Below the pieces are notes generated by a model, which saw only the letters and a program-made list of their open reading frames with translations, did not search any database and had not been told where the DNA came from. Shown here in pieces: positions 25,040 to 33,892 of a stretch of 53,826 bases of DNA. The position numbers and the translations under genes are program-made. The stretch is from Hyphomicrobiales bacterium (GTDB taxonomy: Bacteria; Pseudomonadota; Alphaproteobacteria; Rhizobiales; Rhizobiaceae), in the NCBI GenBank assembly GCA_003963455.1, contig RXJA01000296.1, positions 1 through 53,826 of the forward strand, given 5' to 3'. How positions within the stretch are numbered: the first letter of the stretch is position 1; the number at the start of each line of letters is the position of its first letter.

Positions 25040-25822
25040 TCAAAGCTTGTCGGCGCCCGCGACGAAGCCGCCGCCGTCGATGACCACGGCTTGCCCGGTG
25101 ATGAAGGACGCGGCGTCGGACGACAGGAAAAGCACCAGCTGCGCGATTTCGGAAGGGTCGCTGATGCGGCCCATCGGGATCATCGGCAGCACCGTGTCCT
25201 TGGCGCTCTGCTCGCTGCCGAACATGCCGCGCAGCAGCGGCGTCATCACCGAGCCGGGCGCGATGGCGTTGACCCGGATGTTCTTGCGCGCCACTTCCAG
25301 CGCCACCGAGTTGGTGAGGCCGATCACGCCCCATTTGCTGGCGCAATAGACCGCGGTGGTGGCAAAGCCCATGACGCCGAACAGCGACGAGGTGTTGACG
25401 ATCGCGCCGCCGCCCTTGGCGGTCATATGCGGGATCTGGTGCCGCAGGCCGTTGAAGATGCCGCGCAGATTGACGTCCATCAGCAGGTCGTAGTCGGCGT
25501 CCTCGAGCTCGTGCACCGGCGCCGTCTTGCCTGGGACGCCTGCATTGTTGAAGGCGATGTCGATGCGTCCGAAGCGCTCGAAGGCATGCTTGTGCAGGGC
25601 CGCCATCGCCTTGCTGTCGCGAACGTCGACTTCTTCGAACTCGATCTCGACGCCAAGCGGCTTGACTTCGCCCTTGAGGCTTTCCCCGGAGTCCGCGCCG
25701 ATGCCGGAAACATAGAGATTGGCTCCGGCCTTGGCGAAGGCCAGCGCCGTTGCCCGCCCGATGCCGGTCGTCCCGCCGATCAGAATGACGTTCTTGCCGG
25801 AAAAGTCATAGGTCACTTTCAT
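25040..25822 (-). CDS. Short-chain dehydrogenase/reductase (second)
   Basis: A protein of 260 residues. The start MKVTYDF at 25822 is preferred over an ATG four codons upstream because GGGAG lies 6 bases before it. The cofactor motif is GGTTGIGRATA, then NNAGVPG, and the catalytic SSLFGVMGFATTAVYCASK. GRISDPSEIAQLVLFL and ITGQAVVIDGGGF are typical of classical SDRs. Transcribed from a spacer containing operator O3, divergent from the sugar transporter operon. Substrate unknown; a sugar, polyol or cyclic alcohol is likely. Confidence 0.9.
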   Translation of the reverse strand: MKVTYDFSGKNVILIGGTTGIGRATALAFAKAGANLYVSGIGADSGESLKGEVKPLGVEIEFEEVDVRDSKAMAALHKHAFERFGRIDIAFNNAGVPGKTAPVHELEDADYDLLMDVNLRGIFNGLRHQIPHMTAKGGGAIVNTSSLFGVMGFATTAVYCASKWGVIGLTNSVALEVARKNIRVNAIAPGSVMTPLLRGMFGSEQSAKDTVLPMIPMGRISDPSEIAQLVLFLSSDAASFITGQAVVIDGGGFVAGADKL

Positions 25823-25898
25823 GTCTGCTCCCATCTCGTTCGAGCTGTTACGCGCTCGTGGCGCTCTCCACTTCAGCCGCCTCAGCCATAGCTCCAGG

Positions 25899-25914
25899 CT
25901 GATACCGATAACAA
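25899..25914. promoter_or_regulatory. LacI-type operator O3
   Basis: CTGATACCGATAACAA matches the other operators at 15 of 16 positions of the pattern TTGnTACCGnTAnCAA. It lies 77 bp upstream of the minus-strand SDR start. A minus-strand -35 TTGTTA (complement of 25909-25914) could lie inside it. Confidence 0.7.
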
Positions 25915-26004
25915 GAAAAATCGGCTTAGCAACGCGATCTTGTCCGGTTCAAATCACATGTGATGGCGCAAAGGCGAATTTCGCTGGGTGGGCGATGCTT
26001 GCTA

Positions 26005-26044
26005 TTGCCGGTCTGCTAAAACTACCATATGGTACCGGTACCAA
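26005..26044 (+). promoter_or_regulatory. Promoter and operator O4 of the sugar transporter operon
   Basis: TTGCCG (26005-26010), a 17-bp spacer and TATGGT (26028-26033) form a plausible sigma-70 promoter. The palindrome ATGGTACCGGTACCAA (26029-26044, perfect over its inner 14 bp) covers the -10 box, so a bound repressor would block the polymerase. The gene starts at 26237, giving a leader of about 195 bases. Confidence 0.75.
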
Positions 26045-26236
26045 GATTAAGCGGCAGACACCTCCGTCTCATGTTGGCTCACGAGAGTCGCAACGGAGTC
26101 GTGCATGCAAGCGGCCGATAGGGGTGCCCGACGGATACGGCAAAGCCGGTGTCCCGGCGCCCCTGGTCGGAGTCCGAGGAGAGGGAACGGTCGGCTCGCC
26201 ATGGGCCGGCACCAACGGGAGAGGAGGATTTCCCAG

Positions 26237-27175
26237 ATGAAAAGGCTTTTGCTTGCCTTACTGACCGCCGGAACGATGATCGTTTCAACCGCCGTGCAGG
26301 CGCAGGACCACAAGACGCTCGGCATCGTGGCGCTGCTCGCCAACGATGCGCTCAACATCGCGGTCATCGGCGGGGCGACGGACGCCGCCAAGGCAGCCGG
26401 CTGGGACGTCAAGGTTACCGACACCCAGGCCAGCGCCGACCAGGCCAATGCGGCGATGAATAACTTCGCGGCCCAGCATGTCGATGCCATCTTCGTGCTG
26501 GCCTTCGCCAGCAGCTCGATCGGCTCCGGTCTGGCGGCCGCGCGCGACGCGCATATCCCCGTCGGCACCTGGGGCGGCGAGATCGTTCCCGGCATCGTCG
26601 CGACGACCAGCGGCCGCCAAGTCGGCGACGATTCGGTCAAGTACCTCCTGGAGAAGGCCGGCGAGAAGGCCAATGTGCTCGCCATGACCTTCCATCCGGG
26701 CAAGCTCTGCATCGACCGCGGCGTGGCCTTCGATGAAGGCGTAAAGGGCAAGTCGGGCGTCAAGGTGGACTACAGTGAGGTGGTCGCGCCTGGGCAGGTC
26801 CAGTTCGGCAACGCCACGGCCGCGGCCTGGCTGACCGCGCATCCCGCCGGCGGCGATACGCCGCTCGCCATCTGGTCGTGCTGGGACGAGCCCATGCAGG
26901 GCGCCGTGGCGGCGCTGCGCCAGGCCGGCCGCACCGATGTGACCACCGTGTCGATCAACGGCAGCGCCCAGGCCCTGCAACTGGTCAAGGAAGGCGACAT
27001 GACGGCCACCGTCTGGCAGCCCGCCTATCAGGAAGGCAAGGAAGTGTTCCAGGCCATTCTCGACTCCATGAAGGCCGGCGATTCCTGGCAGCCGAAGACC
27101 ATCGAGATTCCTGGCGTGGTGGTGACCAAGGACAATGTCGACAAGTTCATGGCCGAACATCCCAATGGCATGTGA
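26237..27175 (+). CDS. Sugar-type ABC transporter substrate-binding protein (LacI-type regulon)
   Basis: A protein of 312 residues with a clear Sec signal peptide (MKRLLLALLTAGTMIVSTAVQAQ). The type 1 periplasmic-binding fold is seen in KTLGIVALLANDALNIAVIGGA, NNFAAQHVDAIFVLAFASSS, IPVGTWGGE and VTTVSINGSAQALQLVKEGDMTATVWQ. The ATG at 26237 follows GAGGAGGATT. It is the first gene of an SBP-ATPase-permease operon repressible at O4. Ligand unknown; the repressor type points to a sugar or sugar acid. Confidence 0.91.
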   Translation: MKRLLLALLTAGTMIVSTAVQAQDHKTLGIVALLANDALNIAVIGGATDAAKAAGWDVKVTDTQASADQANAAMNNFAAQHVDAIFVLAFASSSIGSGLAAARDAHIPVGTWGGEIVPGIVATTSGRQVGDDSVKYLLEKAGEKANVLAMTFHPGKLCIDRGVAFDEGVKGKSGVKVDYSEVVAPGQVQFGNATAAAWLTAHPAGGDTPLAIWSCWDEPMQGAVAALRQAGRTDVTTVSINGSAQALQLVKEGDMTATVWQPAYQEGKEVFQAILDSMKAGDSWQPKTIEIPGVVVTKDNVDKFMAEHPNGM

Positions 27176-27189
27176 GACCTGCCGGCCAG

Positions 27190-27212
27190 GCCGCTCCGCG
27201 AAACGGAGCGGC
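27190..27212 (+). other. Intercistronic stem-loop burying the ATPase ribosome site
   Basis: CCGCTCCG (27191-27198) pairs with CGGAGCGG (27204-27211) around the loop CGAAA, extended by a G-C pair. The 3' arm contains GGAG (27205-27208), the only ribosome site for the GTG start at 27216. The structure can therefore lower ATPase translation relative to the SBP. Confidence 0.65.
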
Positions 27213-27215
27213 TAG

Positions 27216-28766
27216 GTGTCGGCGACCGTTTCGGCCGCCGACGCATGGATGCGCATCCGCGGCCTGACCAAATCCTTTGCGGGTGAACTTGCGCTCGACC
27301 GCGCCGATCTCGACATCGAGCGCGGCCGGGTGCACGGCCTTGTCGGCGCCAACGGCGCCGGCAAGTCGACGCTGATCCGTTGTCTCGCCGGCGTCGCCAC
27401 TCCGGACCAGGGCAGCGTGACCATCGCGGGCAACGAGCTGCAGATGAGCTCGCCGCAGGCGTCAGAGCGCGCCGGGCTTGCCTTCATCCATCAGGAACTC
27501 AATCTGATCCCGCATTTCAGCGCCCTGCAGAACATGCTGCTCGGCGCGCCGAAGGTGACGCGGTTCGGCATGATCGACTGGAAGCGCTCGGGCGTCGCCG
27601 CGCGCGCCGCGGCCGAGCGTGTCGGCATCCGGTTCCCGCTCGATACGAAGGTCTCCGAGCTGTCGGTCGCGCAGCGCTGGCTGGTCATGATCGGCAAGGC
27701 GCTCACCCGTGACGCCAGCATGATCGCGATGGACGAGCCGACGGCCTCGCTCTCCGAGCCGGAAAGCGAGCAGCTCTTCGCCATCATCCGCGACCTCGCT
27801 GCCCAGGGCGTCGCCATCCTCTACGTGTCGCATCGGCTGGAAGAGGTGCTGCAGCTTTGCGACAGGATCACCGTGCTCCGCGACGGCCGCATCGTCAGCC
27901 AGGCCGAGCGCGGCGCGCTGGACAAGAAGGGGTTGGTCCGCGCCATCATCGGCCATGCCATCCGCACACCGGACGAGCGCGACCGGCTTGCGGCCGACCG
28001 TAATCGGCAGCCCGTCTTCTCCGCGCGTTCCATTGCCTGGAAACAGGCGGTGAAGGATGTGAGCCTCGATCTCTACAAGGGCGAGGTTCTGGCGCTGGGC
28101 GGGCTGGTCGGCGCCGGCCGCACCGAATTCGCTCATCTCGTTGCCGGGCTTGATCGCCCCGAGGCCGGCCATTTCGAACTGGAGGGCAAGCGGCTCGACG
28201 TCGCCAACCCGTCCGAGGCGGTGAAGGCCGGCATCGCGCTGGTGCCCGAGGAGCGCCGCTCGCAAGGGGTGATGCTGCAGCAGTCCGTTGCCTTCAACAT
28301 CAACATCTCGACGCTGAAGCTTCTGCGCAGCGTCCCTGGTCTTCCCTTCCTTTCCGACGCCAAGAGCAGGCGGCAGGCGGAAAGCCTCGTCGCCCATCTC
28401 GGCATCAAAACGCCGGGCGTCAATGCCAGGATCGCCGGCCTCTCCGGCGGCAACCAGCAGAAGGCGTTGATCGCGCGCTGGCTGAACGCCGGCACCAAGC
28501 TGCTCATCCTCGACGAGCCGTCGCGGGGCGTCGACGTCGGCGCGCGCGAGGAGATTCACGACGCCATCCGCGCGCTTGCCCGCTCCGGCGTCGGCATCCT
28601 GGTGATCTCCTCCGACGTCGAGGAGCTCACATTGCTGGCGGACCGTGTCCTGGTCATGCGGGAGGGCCGCATCACCGGCGAACTGACCGGCGCCGACATC
28701 ACCGAAGCGCGCATTATCGAGCTCAGCTATCACGACGCGCATGACGATCAAGGAGAAGCCGCATGA
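27216..28766 (+). CDS. Sugar ABC transporter ATP-binding protein (LacI-type regulon)
   Basis: A protein of 516 residues with a GTG start; an ATG at 27249 is an alternative. Two ABC domains. Domain 1 has Walker A GANGAGKST, the weak signature LSVAQRWLVMIGKAL and Walker B MIAMDEPTA. Domain 2 has GLVGAGRTE, signature LSGGNQQKALIARW and LLILDEPSRGVDVG. The stop overlaps the permease ATG by ATGA. Only one permease follows, so the transporter is probably a permease homodimer. Confidence 0.93.
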   Translation: MSATVSAADAWMRIRGLTKSFAGELALDRADLDIERGRVHGLVGANGAGKSTLIRCLAGVATPDQGSVTIAGNELQMSSPQASERAGLAFIHQELNLIPHFSALQNMLLGAPKVTRFGMIDWKRSGVAARAAAERVGIRFPLDTKVSELSVAQRWLVMIGKALTRDASMIAMDEPTASLSEPESEQLFAIIRDLAAQGVAILYVSHRLEEVLQLCDRITVLRDGRIVSQAERGALDKKGLVRAIIGHAIRTPDERDRLAADRNRQPVFSARSIAWKQAVKDVSLDLYKGEVLALGGLVGAGRTEFAHLVAGLDRPEAGHFELEGKRLDVANPSEAVKAGIALVPEERRSQGVMLQQSVAFNINISTLKLLRSVPGLPFLSDAKSRRQAESLVAHLGIKTPGVNARIAGLSGGNQQKALIARWLNAGTKLLILDEPSRGVDVGAREEIHDAIRALARSGVGILVISSDVEELTLLADRVLVMREGRITGELTGADITEARIIELSYHDAHDDQGEAA

Positions 28767-29776
28767 CGGCCGAGACTGTCCCCGCGGCAAAGGAAGCGCC
28801 GCAGCCCCGCAAATCCTCGTGGAAGCGGACCGCGCTGATCGGCCTGTCGCGCTACGGGACGATCATCGGGCTGCTGCTGATGGTGCTGTTCTTCTCCATC
28901 AATGCCCCCGGCGTCTTCCTGTCGCGCGCGAACTTCCTCAACATCCTGAGCCAAGCCTCGCTCACCGCCATCATCGCCAGCGGCTTGACCTATACGCTTG
29001 TGGTCGGCGAGTTCGATCTCAGCATCGGCTATGTCGCGAGCTTCGTAGGCCTCATCGTCACCGGGCTGATGGCCTATGAAGGTTTTCCGATCTGGCTGAG
29101 CATTGTCTGCGCGCTCGCTCTCGGCGCCGGCATCGGCATCCTCAACGGCCTGCTCGTGACCAAGGTCAGGATCAATGCGGTGATCTCGACACTTGGCATC
29201 GGCACGATGCTGACGGGCATCGGTTTCACCTATAGCGCCTTCCCGATCGCCACCGGGATACCGCGCGCCTTCACCGACATTTCGCTCGGCCGGATCGTCT
29301 TCGGCCTGCCCAATCCGGTGATCATCATGGTCGTGGTGCTGCTGGCGCTCTGGACGGTGCTGAACAAGACCGACATCGGCCAGAAGATGCAGGCCGTGGG
29401 CAGCAACATGGAGGCGGCGAGGCTCTCGGGCATCCGCGTCGACCGCATCAAGATCTTCGCCTTCGCCACCGCCGGCTTCTGCGCCGCGCTCACCGGAACG
29501 CTGCTGTCGTCGCTGCTCGGCAGCGGCACGTTGGCCGCCGCCGACGGCTACCTGCTCGATGCCTTCGCTGCTGTGTTCCTCGGTTCCGCCACCTTGCGCG
29601 AGGGCGAGTTCCACATCACCGGAACGCTGGTCGGCGTGCTCATCCTGGCGGTCGGCTTCAACGGGCTCAGCATCTTCGGCGCGCCCACCCATTTCCAGCC
29701 GATCTTCAAGGGCGGGATCCTGGTGCTGGCCGTCGGCATGTCGGCGCTCGCCCGGCGATACGCCGCCTCGGCCTGA
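28763..29776 (+). CDS. Sugar ABC transporter permease (LacI-type regulon)
   Basis: A protein of 337 residues with a 28-residue polar start and about ten hydrophobic helices. LTYTLVVGEFDLSIGYVASFVG, INAVISTLGIGTML and AVFLGSATLREGEFHITGTLVGVLI are BPD_transp_2 marks; the last is the ATPase-coupling loop. It is co-translated with the ATPase and ends the operon. It converges on livF after 72 bp, where no strong terminator is visible. Confidence 0.92.
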   Translation: MTAETVPAAKEAPQPRKSSWKRTALIGLSRYGTIIGLLLMVLFFSINAPGVFLSRANFLNILSQASLTAIIASGLTYTLVVGEFDLSIGYVASFVGLIVTGLMAYEGFPIWLSIVCALALGAGIGILNGLLVTKVRINAVISTLGIGTMLTGIGFTYSAFPIATGIPRAFTDISLGRIVFGLPNPVIIMVVVLLALWTVLNKTDIGQKMQAVGSNMEAARLSGIRVDRIKIFAFATAGFCAALTGTLLSSLLGSGTLAAADGYLLDAFAAVFLGSATLREGEFHITGTLVGVLILAVGFNGLSIFGAPTHFQPIFKGGILVLAVGMSALARRYAASA

Positions 29777-29848
29777 CGGGCGACGAGCCGCTCACGCAAG
29801 GACTCCGGCTGTTCTGGGTGGAACGTCGCTGCGCGCTTTCCCGGACTG

Positions 29849-30571
29849 CTAGCCGAGATATTTGTTGAGGATCGACATGCCGCCGGAGCGGATCGTCTCC
29901 GGCTTCATCTCGTCGACGATCTCGCCATGCGTCATGACGTAGAGCCGGTCGCAAACCCGGGTTGCGACGTCGGTGCGCTGTTCGACCAGAAGCAGCGAGG
30001 CGCCGCGTTTGCGCAGCTCCAGCATCGCCTTCACCACGATGTCGACGGCAACCGGTGAAAGCGCCACCGAGGGCTCGTCGAGCAGCATGATCTCGGGGTC
30101 GCTCATCAGCATGCGGCCGATCGCGACCATCTGCTGCTCGCCGCCGCTGAGGAACGACGACAGCCGCTGGCGATAGGTCTTGAGCACCGGGAAGAGATCG
30201 TAGACTGAGGCGAGCAAGGCCTGGGTGCGCGCCCGGTCATGGCGCAGATGCAGGGCCCCCAGGAGCAGATTGTCCTCCACGGACTGGTCGAGGAACAGGC
30301 GGCGCCCCTCGGGCGCGATCGCGGCCAGCCCGCGCGCGATGCGGTGGGTGGGCAGCGCCGAGACATCGGTGCCGCCAATCCGGATCAGGCCGCGCCGCTG
30401 CTTGACCAGGCCCATGATCGCGCGCAGCACCGTCGTCTTGCCGGCGCCGTTCGGGCCGAGCAAGGCGACGGCCTCGCCCTTGCCGACGCTGAGCGCCACG
30501 TCGCGCACGACATCGAAGCGGCCGTAGCCGGCGCTCAGCGAGTTGATTTCGAGAGTGGGGTGTTCGCTCAT
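29849..30571 (-). CDS. livF: Branched-chain amino acid-type ABC transporter ATP-binding protein
   Basis: A protein of 240 residues. Walker A is GPNGAGKTT, signature LSGGEQQMVAIGRML, Walker B IMLLDEPSVAL, and H-loop VEQ. ALPTHRIARGLAAIAPEGRRLF is the LivF pattern. The start overlaps the stop of the upstream livM-livG fusion gene (30568-30571). It works with LivG, LivH, LivM and the SBP at 33893. Such HAAT transporters also import aromatic acids, amides and dicarboxylates, so the true ligand may not be an amino acid. Confidence 0.91.
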   Translation of the reverse strand: MSEHPTLEINSLSAGYGRFDVVRDVALSVGKGEAVALLGPNGAGKTTVLRAIMGLVKQRRGLIRIGGTDVSALPTHRIARGLAAIAPEGRRLFLDQSVEDNLLLGALHLRHDRARTQALLASVYDLFPVLKTYRQRLSSFLSGGEQQMVAIGRMLMSDPEIMLLDEPSVALSPVAVDIVVKAMLELRKRGASLLLVEQRTDVATRVCDRLYVMTHGEIVDEMKPETIRSGGMSILNKYLG

Positions 30572-32409
30572 TCGCCGAGATACACCTGTCTTACCACCGG
30601 ATCGGCGCGCACTTCGTCGGCGGAGCCGGTGAGGATCACTTCGCCGGCGTTGAGCACGGTCACGCGGTCGCAGAGCGGAAACAGGAAGCGCGTCTGGTGC
30701 TCGATGATGATCATCGTCACGCCCTGGGTTTTCAGATTGGCCAGGATCGCGGCCAGATGCCTGACCTCCTTTGCGGAAAGGCCGGTGGCCGGCTCGTCGA
30801 GCACGATGATGTCCGGCCCGGCCACGCAGACGGAGGCGAGCTGCGTCAGCTGCTCGATGCCGTGCGGAACGTCCGCCACCTGCCTTGCCGTCCAGTCGCC
30901 GGCGCCGACGAGGGAAAGCGCCTCGCTGGAGCGGCGTTGCATGGCCGCGAGGTCACGCCGGCCCGAAGCAAGCATCGGCCAGAATGGCGCGCGCCCGACG
31001 ATGCGCGGCACGCGGTCGAAGAGCCCGACCATGACGTTTTGCGTCGGCGTCAATTCCTTGACCAACTGCGCGGCCTGGAAGGTGCGCCGCAGTCCCAGCC
31101 GCGAACGGCTGCTCGCCGGCATGCCGTCAACGCGCGTGCCTTTGAGCAGCACTTCTCCGGCGTGCGGCGTCAGGCGGCCGGATATCACATTGGCCAAGGT
31201 GCTCTTTCCCGAGCCGTTCGGGCCGATCAAGCCATGGATGTGGCCGCGACGGACGGCCAGGTCGACATTGCGCAGCACCTTCGGGCCGAGCCCGTAGCCG
31301 AATTCGATGCCCCGGCACTCCACGATGATCTCGGAGTCTTTCGGCGAAGCGGGCGCGGCCGCGACGTCGTGCGCAACAGGCAGTTCGGTGGCGGCGACAT
31401 CCGACGCTGGAGCGATGCTGCTGGCGCGCCGGGCAAGGGCCCGCCGGGCGATGCCGACGACGCCGTCGGGCAACAGCGTGATCGCCAGGATCGACAGTGC
31501 TCCGTAGACGATCTCCTGCAGCCAGGGATTGATGTTGACGACATTCGGGAACATCGAGACGAACATCGCGCCCACGACCGGGCCGATGCTCGTATTGATG
31601 CCGCCGATCAGCACCATCACCAGCACATTCAGCGACACCGACCAGTCGAACTGGCTGGGAGAGACGACGCCGAGGAAGGAAAAGAGCCAGCCGGCTCCTC
31701 CTGCCATCGCGGCCGAGACGCCGAAGACGCCGACCTTGATCGCCGCGGTGCGCGCGCCTGCCGCCTCGGCGAAAGGCTCGGCGTCGCGGATCGAAAGCAG
31801 GATCGGGTAGAGCGGCGAATGGCGGATGTTCCAGACCAGGCCGAGGCAGGCAAGCAGCGCCAGCATGATGCACCACACCAGAGGTGTGCCGAGCCACTCC
31901 AGGCTTGCCGGGAAATCAGGAAAGGCCGGGCCGAGCAAGCCCTGCAGGCCGCCGGTGACGGTGACCATGTCGGTCGCCAGGACCGTCAGCACCAGCGTGA
32001 AGATGAAGGTGGTGATGGCGAAGTAGAGACCGCTGACCCTGAGCGACATCGCGCCTACGGCCATGCCGACCAAGCCCGTAGCCGCCAGGACCAGCGCCAG
32101 CAGGCCGAAGACGTTCCAGCCATAGTCGTTGGCGAGGATCGTCGTTGCATAGGCGCCGATCCCGAAAAAGCCTCCCTGGCCGAGCGAGTATAGGCCGAGC
32201 ATGCCTGCCACAAGGTCGAGGCTGATGGCGAGGATGCCGAAGACGGCAGCGACCAGCACCAGGCTTTGCAGGCCAAGATCGGTGTGGGCGACATAGGCGG
32301 TGGCCGCCAGATAGGCGATCAGGACAGCGGCCAAGCCGGCGGCGCGCCAGCGGCCGATGCGAAGCCTTGGAGCGGCGGCGCCCGACTGAGTGTCGAATGC
32401 AGGGGCCAT
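30568..32409 (-). CDS. LivM-LivG fusion: permease with ATP-binding domain
   Basis: A protein of 613 residues. ATG at 32409 is preferred because GAGGTG precedes it; a GTG at 32415 is possible. Residues 1-330 are a LivM permease (ILAISLDLVAGMLGLYSLGQGGFFGIGAY; MVLIGGINTSIGPVVGAMFVSM). After a linker rich in Ala/Pro, residues 360-613 are a LivG ATPase with Walker A GPNGSGKST, the LRRTFQAAQLV motif and Walker B IIVLDEPATGLS. The usual LSGG signature is altered: VPHGIEQLTQLASV. Fusion fixes permease and ATPase in one chain and is known in rhizobia. Confidence 0.91.
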   Translation of the reverse strand: MAPAFDTQSGAAAPRLRIGRWRAAGLAAVLIAYLAATAYVAHTDLGLQSLVLVAAVFGILAISLDLVAGMLGLYSLGQGGFFGIGAYATTILANDYGWNVFGLLALVLAATGLVGMAVGAMSLRVSGLYFAITTFIFTLVLTVLATDMVTVTGGLQGLLGPAFPDFPASLEWLGTPLVWCIMLALLACLGLVWNIRHSPLYPILLSIRDAEPFAEAAGARTAAIKVGVFGVSAAMAGGAGWLFSFLGVVSPSQFDWSVSLNVLVMVLIGGINTSIGPVVGAMFVSMFPNVVNINPWLQEIVYGALSILAITLLPDGVVGIARRALARRASSIAPASDVAATELPVAHDVAAAPASPKDSEIIVECRGIEFGYGLGPKVLRNVDLAVRRGHIHGLIGPNGSGKSTLANVISGRLTPHAGEVLLKGTRVDGMPASSRSRLGLRRTFQAAQLVKELTPTQNVMVGLFDRVPRIVGRAPFWPMLASGRRDLAAMQRRSSEALSLVGAGDWTARQVADVPHGIEQLTQLASVCVAGPDIIVLDEPATGLSAKEVRHLAAILANLKTQGVTMIIIEHQTRFLFPLCDRVTVLNAGEVILTGSADEVRADPVVRQVYLGE

Positions 32410-32416
32410 GCTCACC

Positions 32417-33316
32417 TCAGCCGCGCGTCACGGCCGCCCGGCGCGGGCGAAACAGGGGATTGCTGGTGCTGAACAGGCCCTTGGGCGAGACGATCAGGAT
32501 CAGCACGAGCACGATGAAGGGGAACCAGTCCGAGGCCTGCGAATTGATCAGCGCGTTGGCGCCTTCGGCGCAGACGCCGAGCAGCAGGCCGCCGAACATC
32601 GCCGCTATCGGCCGCTCGGTGCCGCCTCCGATCATCATGGCGATGAAGCCGTAGGTCCCGAACGTATCGCCGAGATAGGGATTGGCGAAGGTCGAAGGTC
32701 CGATAAGCAGGCCTGCGATCCCGGCATAGACGGCGGAGACCGCGAAGGCGACGATGGCGACGACCGTGGTGTTGGCGCCGATGGCCGACGCCATCTCGGG
32801 ATCGGCCGCCGTCGCCATGCCGAGCTTGCCGAACAGCGTATAGCGCCGCACGATCTCGAAGCCGGCGGCGAGCCCTGCTGCGGTGACGATGGCGAGAAGC
32901 TGCTGGGCGGTCAGCACCGCGCCGCCGATCGGCAGGCTGATGCCGTTGAGGATCGGCGGAAAGGCCTGCGAGGTCGGACCCCAGATATAGGCGGCCGCGT
33001 TTTCCACGATCACGGCGAAGCCCAGCGTCGACACCAGCCAGCCGAAGCTGAAGCGGTTCGACAACAGGATCGGCCGCACCGCGATGACATAGGACAGGAT
33101 ACCGACGATGCATGAGCACGCCAGGCCGGCGAGCGCGGCCAGCCAGACCGGATAACCGGACGAGGCGAGCTCGGCGGTGACCATGACGGTGACCATCATC
33201 AGCTGGCCCTGCGCGAAGTTGATGATGCGGGTGACGTAGAACGAGATCGCGAGCGCCATGCCGATCAGACCGTAGATCGATCCTATCGCTACTCCGCTCA
33301 ACACGAATTGCAGCAC
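32417..33316 (-). CDS. livH: Branched-chain amino acid-type ABC transporter permease
   Basis: A protein of 299 residues, hydrophobic, with the LivH opening FVLSGVAIGSIYGLIGMALA, IINFAQGQLMM and the late GTYGFIAMMIGGGTERPIAAMFGGLLLG. It is the first gene of livH-livMG-livF on the minus strand. Its promoter lies in the 576-bp spacer shared with the divergent SBP gene. That spacer carries the LysR-type motif at 33508-33536. Confidence 0.92.
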   Translation of the reverse strand: MLQFVLSGVAIGSIYGLIGMALAISFYVTRIINFAQGQLMMVTVMVTAELASSGYPVWLAALAGLACSCIVGILSYVIAVRPILLSNRFSFGWLVSTLGFAVIVENAAAYIWGPTSQAFPPILNGISLPIGGAVLTAQQLLAIVTAAGLAAGFEIVRRYTLFGKLGMATAADPEMASAIGANTTVVAIVAFAVSAVYAGIAGLLIGPSTFANPYLGDTFGTYGFIAMMIGGGTERPIAAMFGGLLLGVCAEGANALINSQASDWFPFIVLVLILIVSPKGLFSTSNPLFRPRRAAVTRG

Positions 33317-33507
33317 TGGTGGCTTTCCCCTCTCCCTCCGGCCGGCGTCGCCTCCTCAGCCGGCTTGGCCGCCTCGCGGGAGACGCCTCCCTCGGATAGC
33401 CGCCCCGGTTCAGCTGCGAGCCGTCGGGCCGGGGTTCCCTATCGCAATATCCAGCTTTGGCATGCTGCGCCGATGCCAAAAACCTAGTCGAAAGTGACAG
33501 TCTGGAA

Positions 33508-33536
33508 ATAGCTGATGCGAGTGACATAACAGCTAT
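33508..33536. promoter_or_regulatory. Paired LysR-type operator in the liv spacer
   Basis: ATAGCTGAT (33508-33516) and ATAACAGCTAT (33526-33536) form an inverted repeat, ATAGCTG-N15-CAGCTAT. The second half is identical to the site at 36107-36117. The pairing about two helical turns apart fits the recognition and activation sites of LysR regulators. Confidence 0.6.
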
Positions 33537-33772
33537 GAGGGCAGCGATTGAGCGCCGTTTCGGAAGGCCGAAAAGCGAGCGCGAACAGGCCGCTCAATAC
33601 GTGTTTCCATTTGCGGATAGATCAATTGAAATGAGCGAAAAAGAAAAATAAAAGCAGTAGGTTAGGATGACGTTCGACGCTCCTCCAAGCGATCCCGGGA
33701 ACCGTACCAGCCAGTTTTCCCGGTGACATTCGGACGTCTGCGGAACGGGCTCCGGGGGCGCCGGCGCTCGCG

Positions 33773-33800
33773 TTGACAAGGCCGGGCAACGGGATAGCAA
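33773..33800 (+). promoter_or_regulatory. Candidate promoter of the Liv-type SBP gene
   Basis: TTGACA at 33773-33778 is a consensus -35. A 16-bp spacer leads to TAGCAA, a weak -10. The start codon is 93 bp further on. No other promoter candidate was clearer in this spacer. Confidence 0.35.
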
Positions 33801-33892
33801 AATTCAGCACCGAGAGGGCGCTGGAAGCGCAGGGCAAACAAGGCGATCGGGTTGTCGGTTCATGCCCACCGATCGCAGGGAGGAAATCAGAC

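Larger units (their letters stand above)
25823..26236. other. Divergent regulatory spacer (414 bp)
   Basis: It separates the minus-strand SDR from the plus-strand transporter operon. It contains operators O3 and O4 and the promoter over O4. The stretch from 26045 to 26220 is a long leader with no convincing gene; a GAGGAGGATT ribosome site ends it. No repeat or RNA gene was recognised. Confidence 0.7.
33317..33892. other. Divergent regulatory spacer (576 bp) without a convincing gene
   Basis: It separates livH (minus) from the Liv-type SBP (plus). It holds the LysR-type motif pair at 33508-33536, an A-rich patch at 33640-33655, and a possible plus promoter TTGACA (33773-33778) with TAGCAA (33795-33800). 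A short TTG-started ORF crosses the operator but has no ribosome site, so I do not call it. Confidence 0.65.

Noticed and set aside
33457..33651. Small TTG-started ORF of 64 codons in the liv spacer
   Set aside because: No ribosome site, crosses the LysR-type motif pair, and is not like any protein I know.
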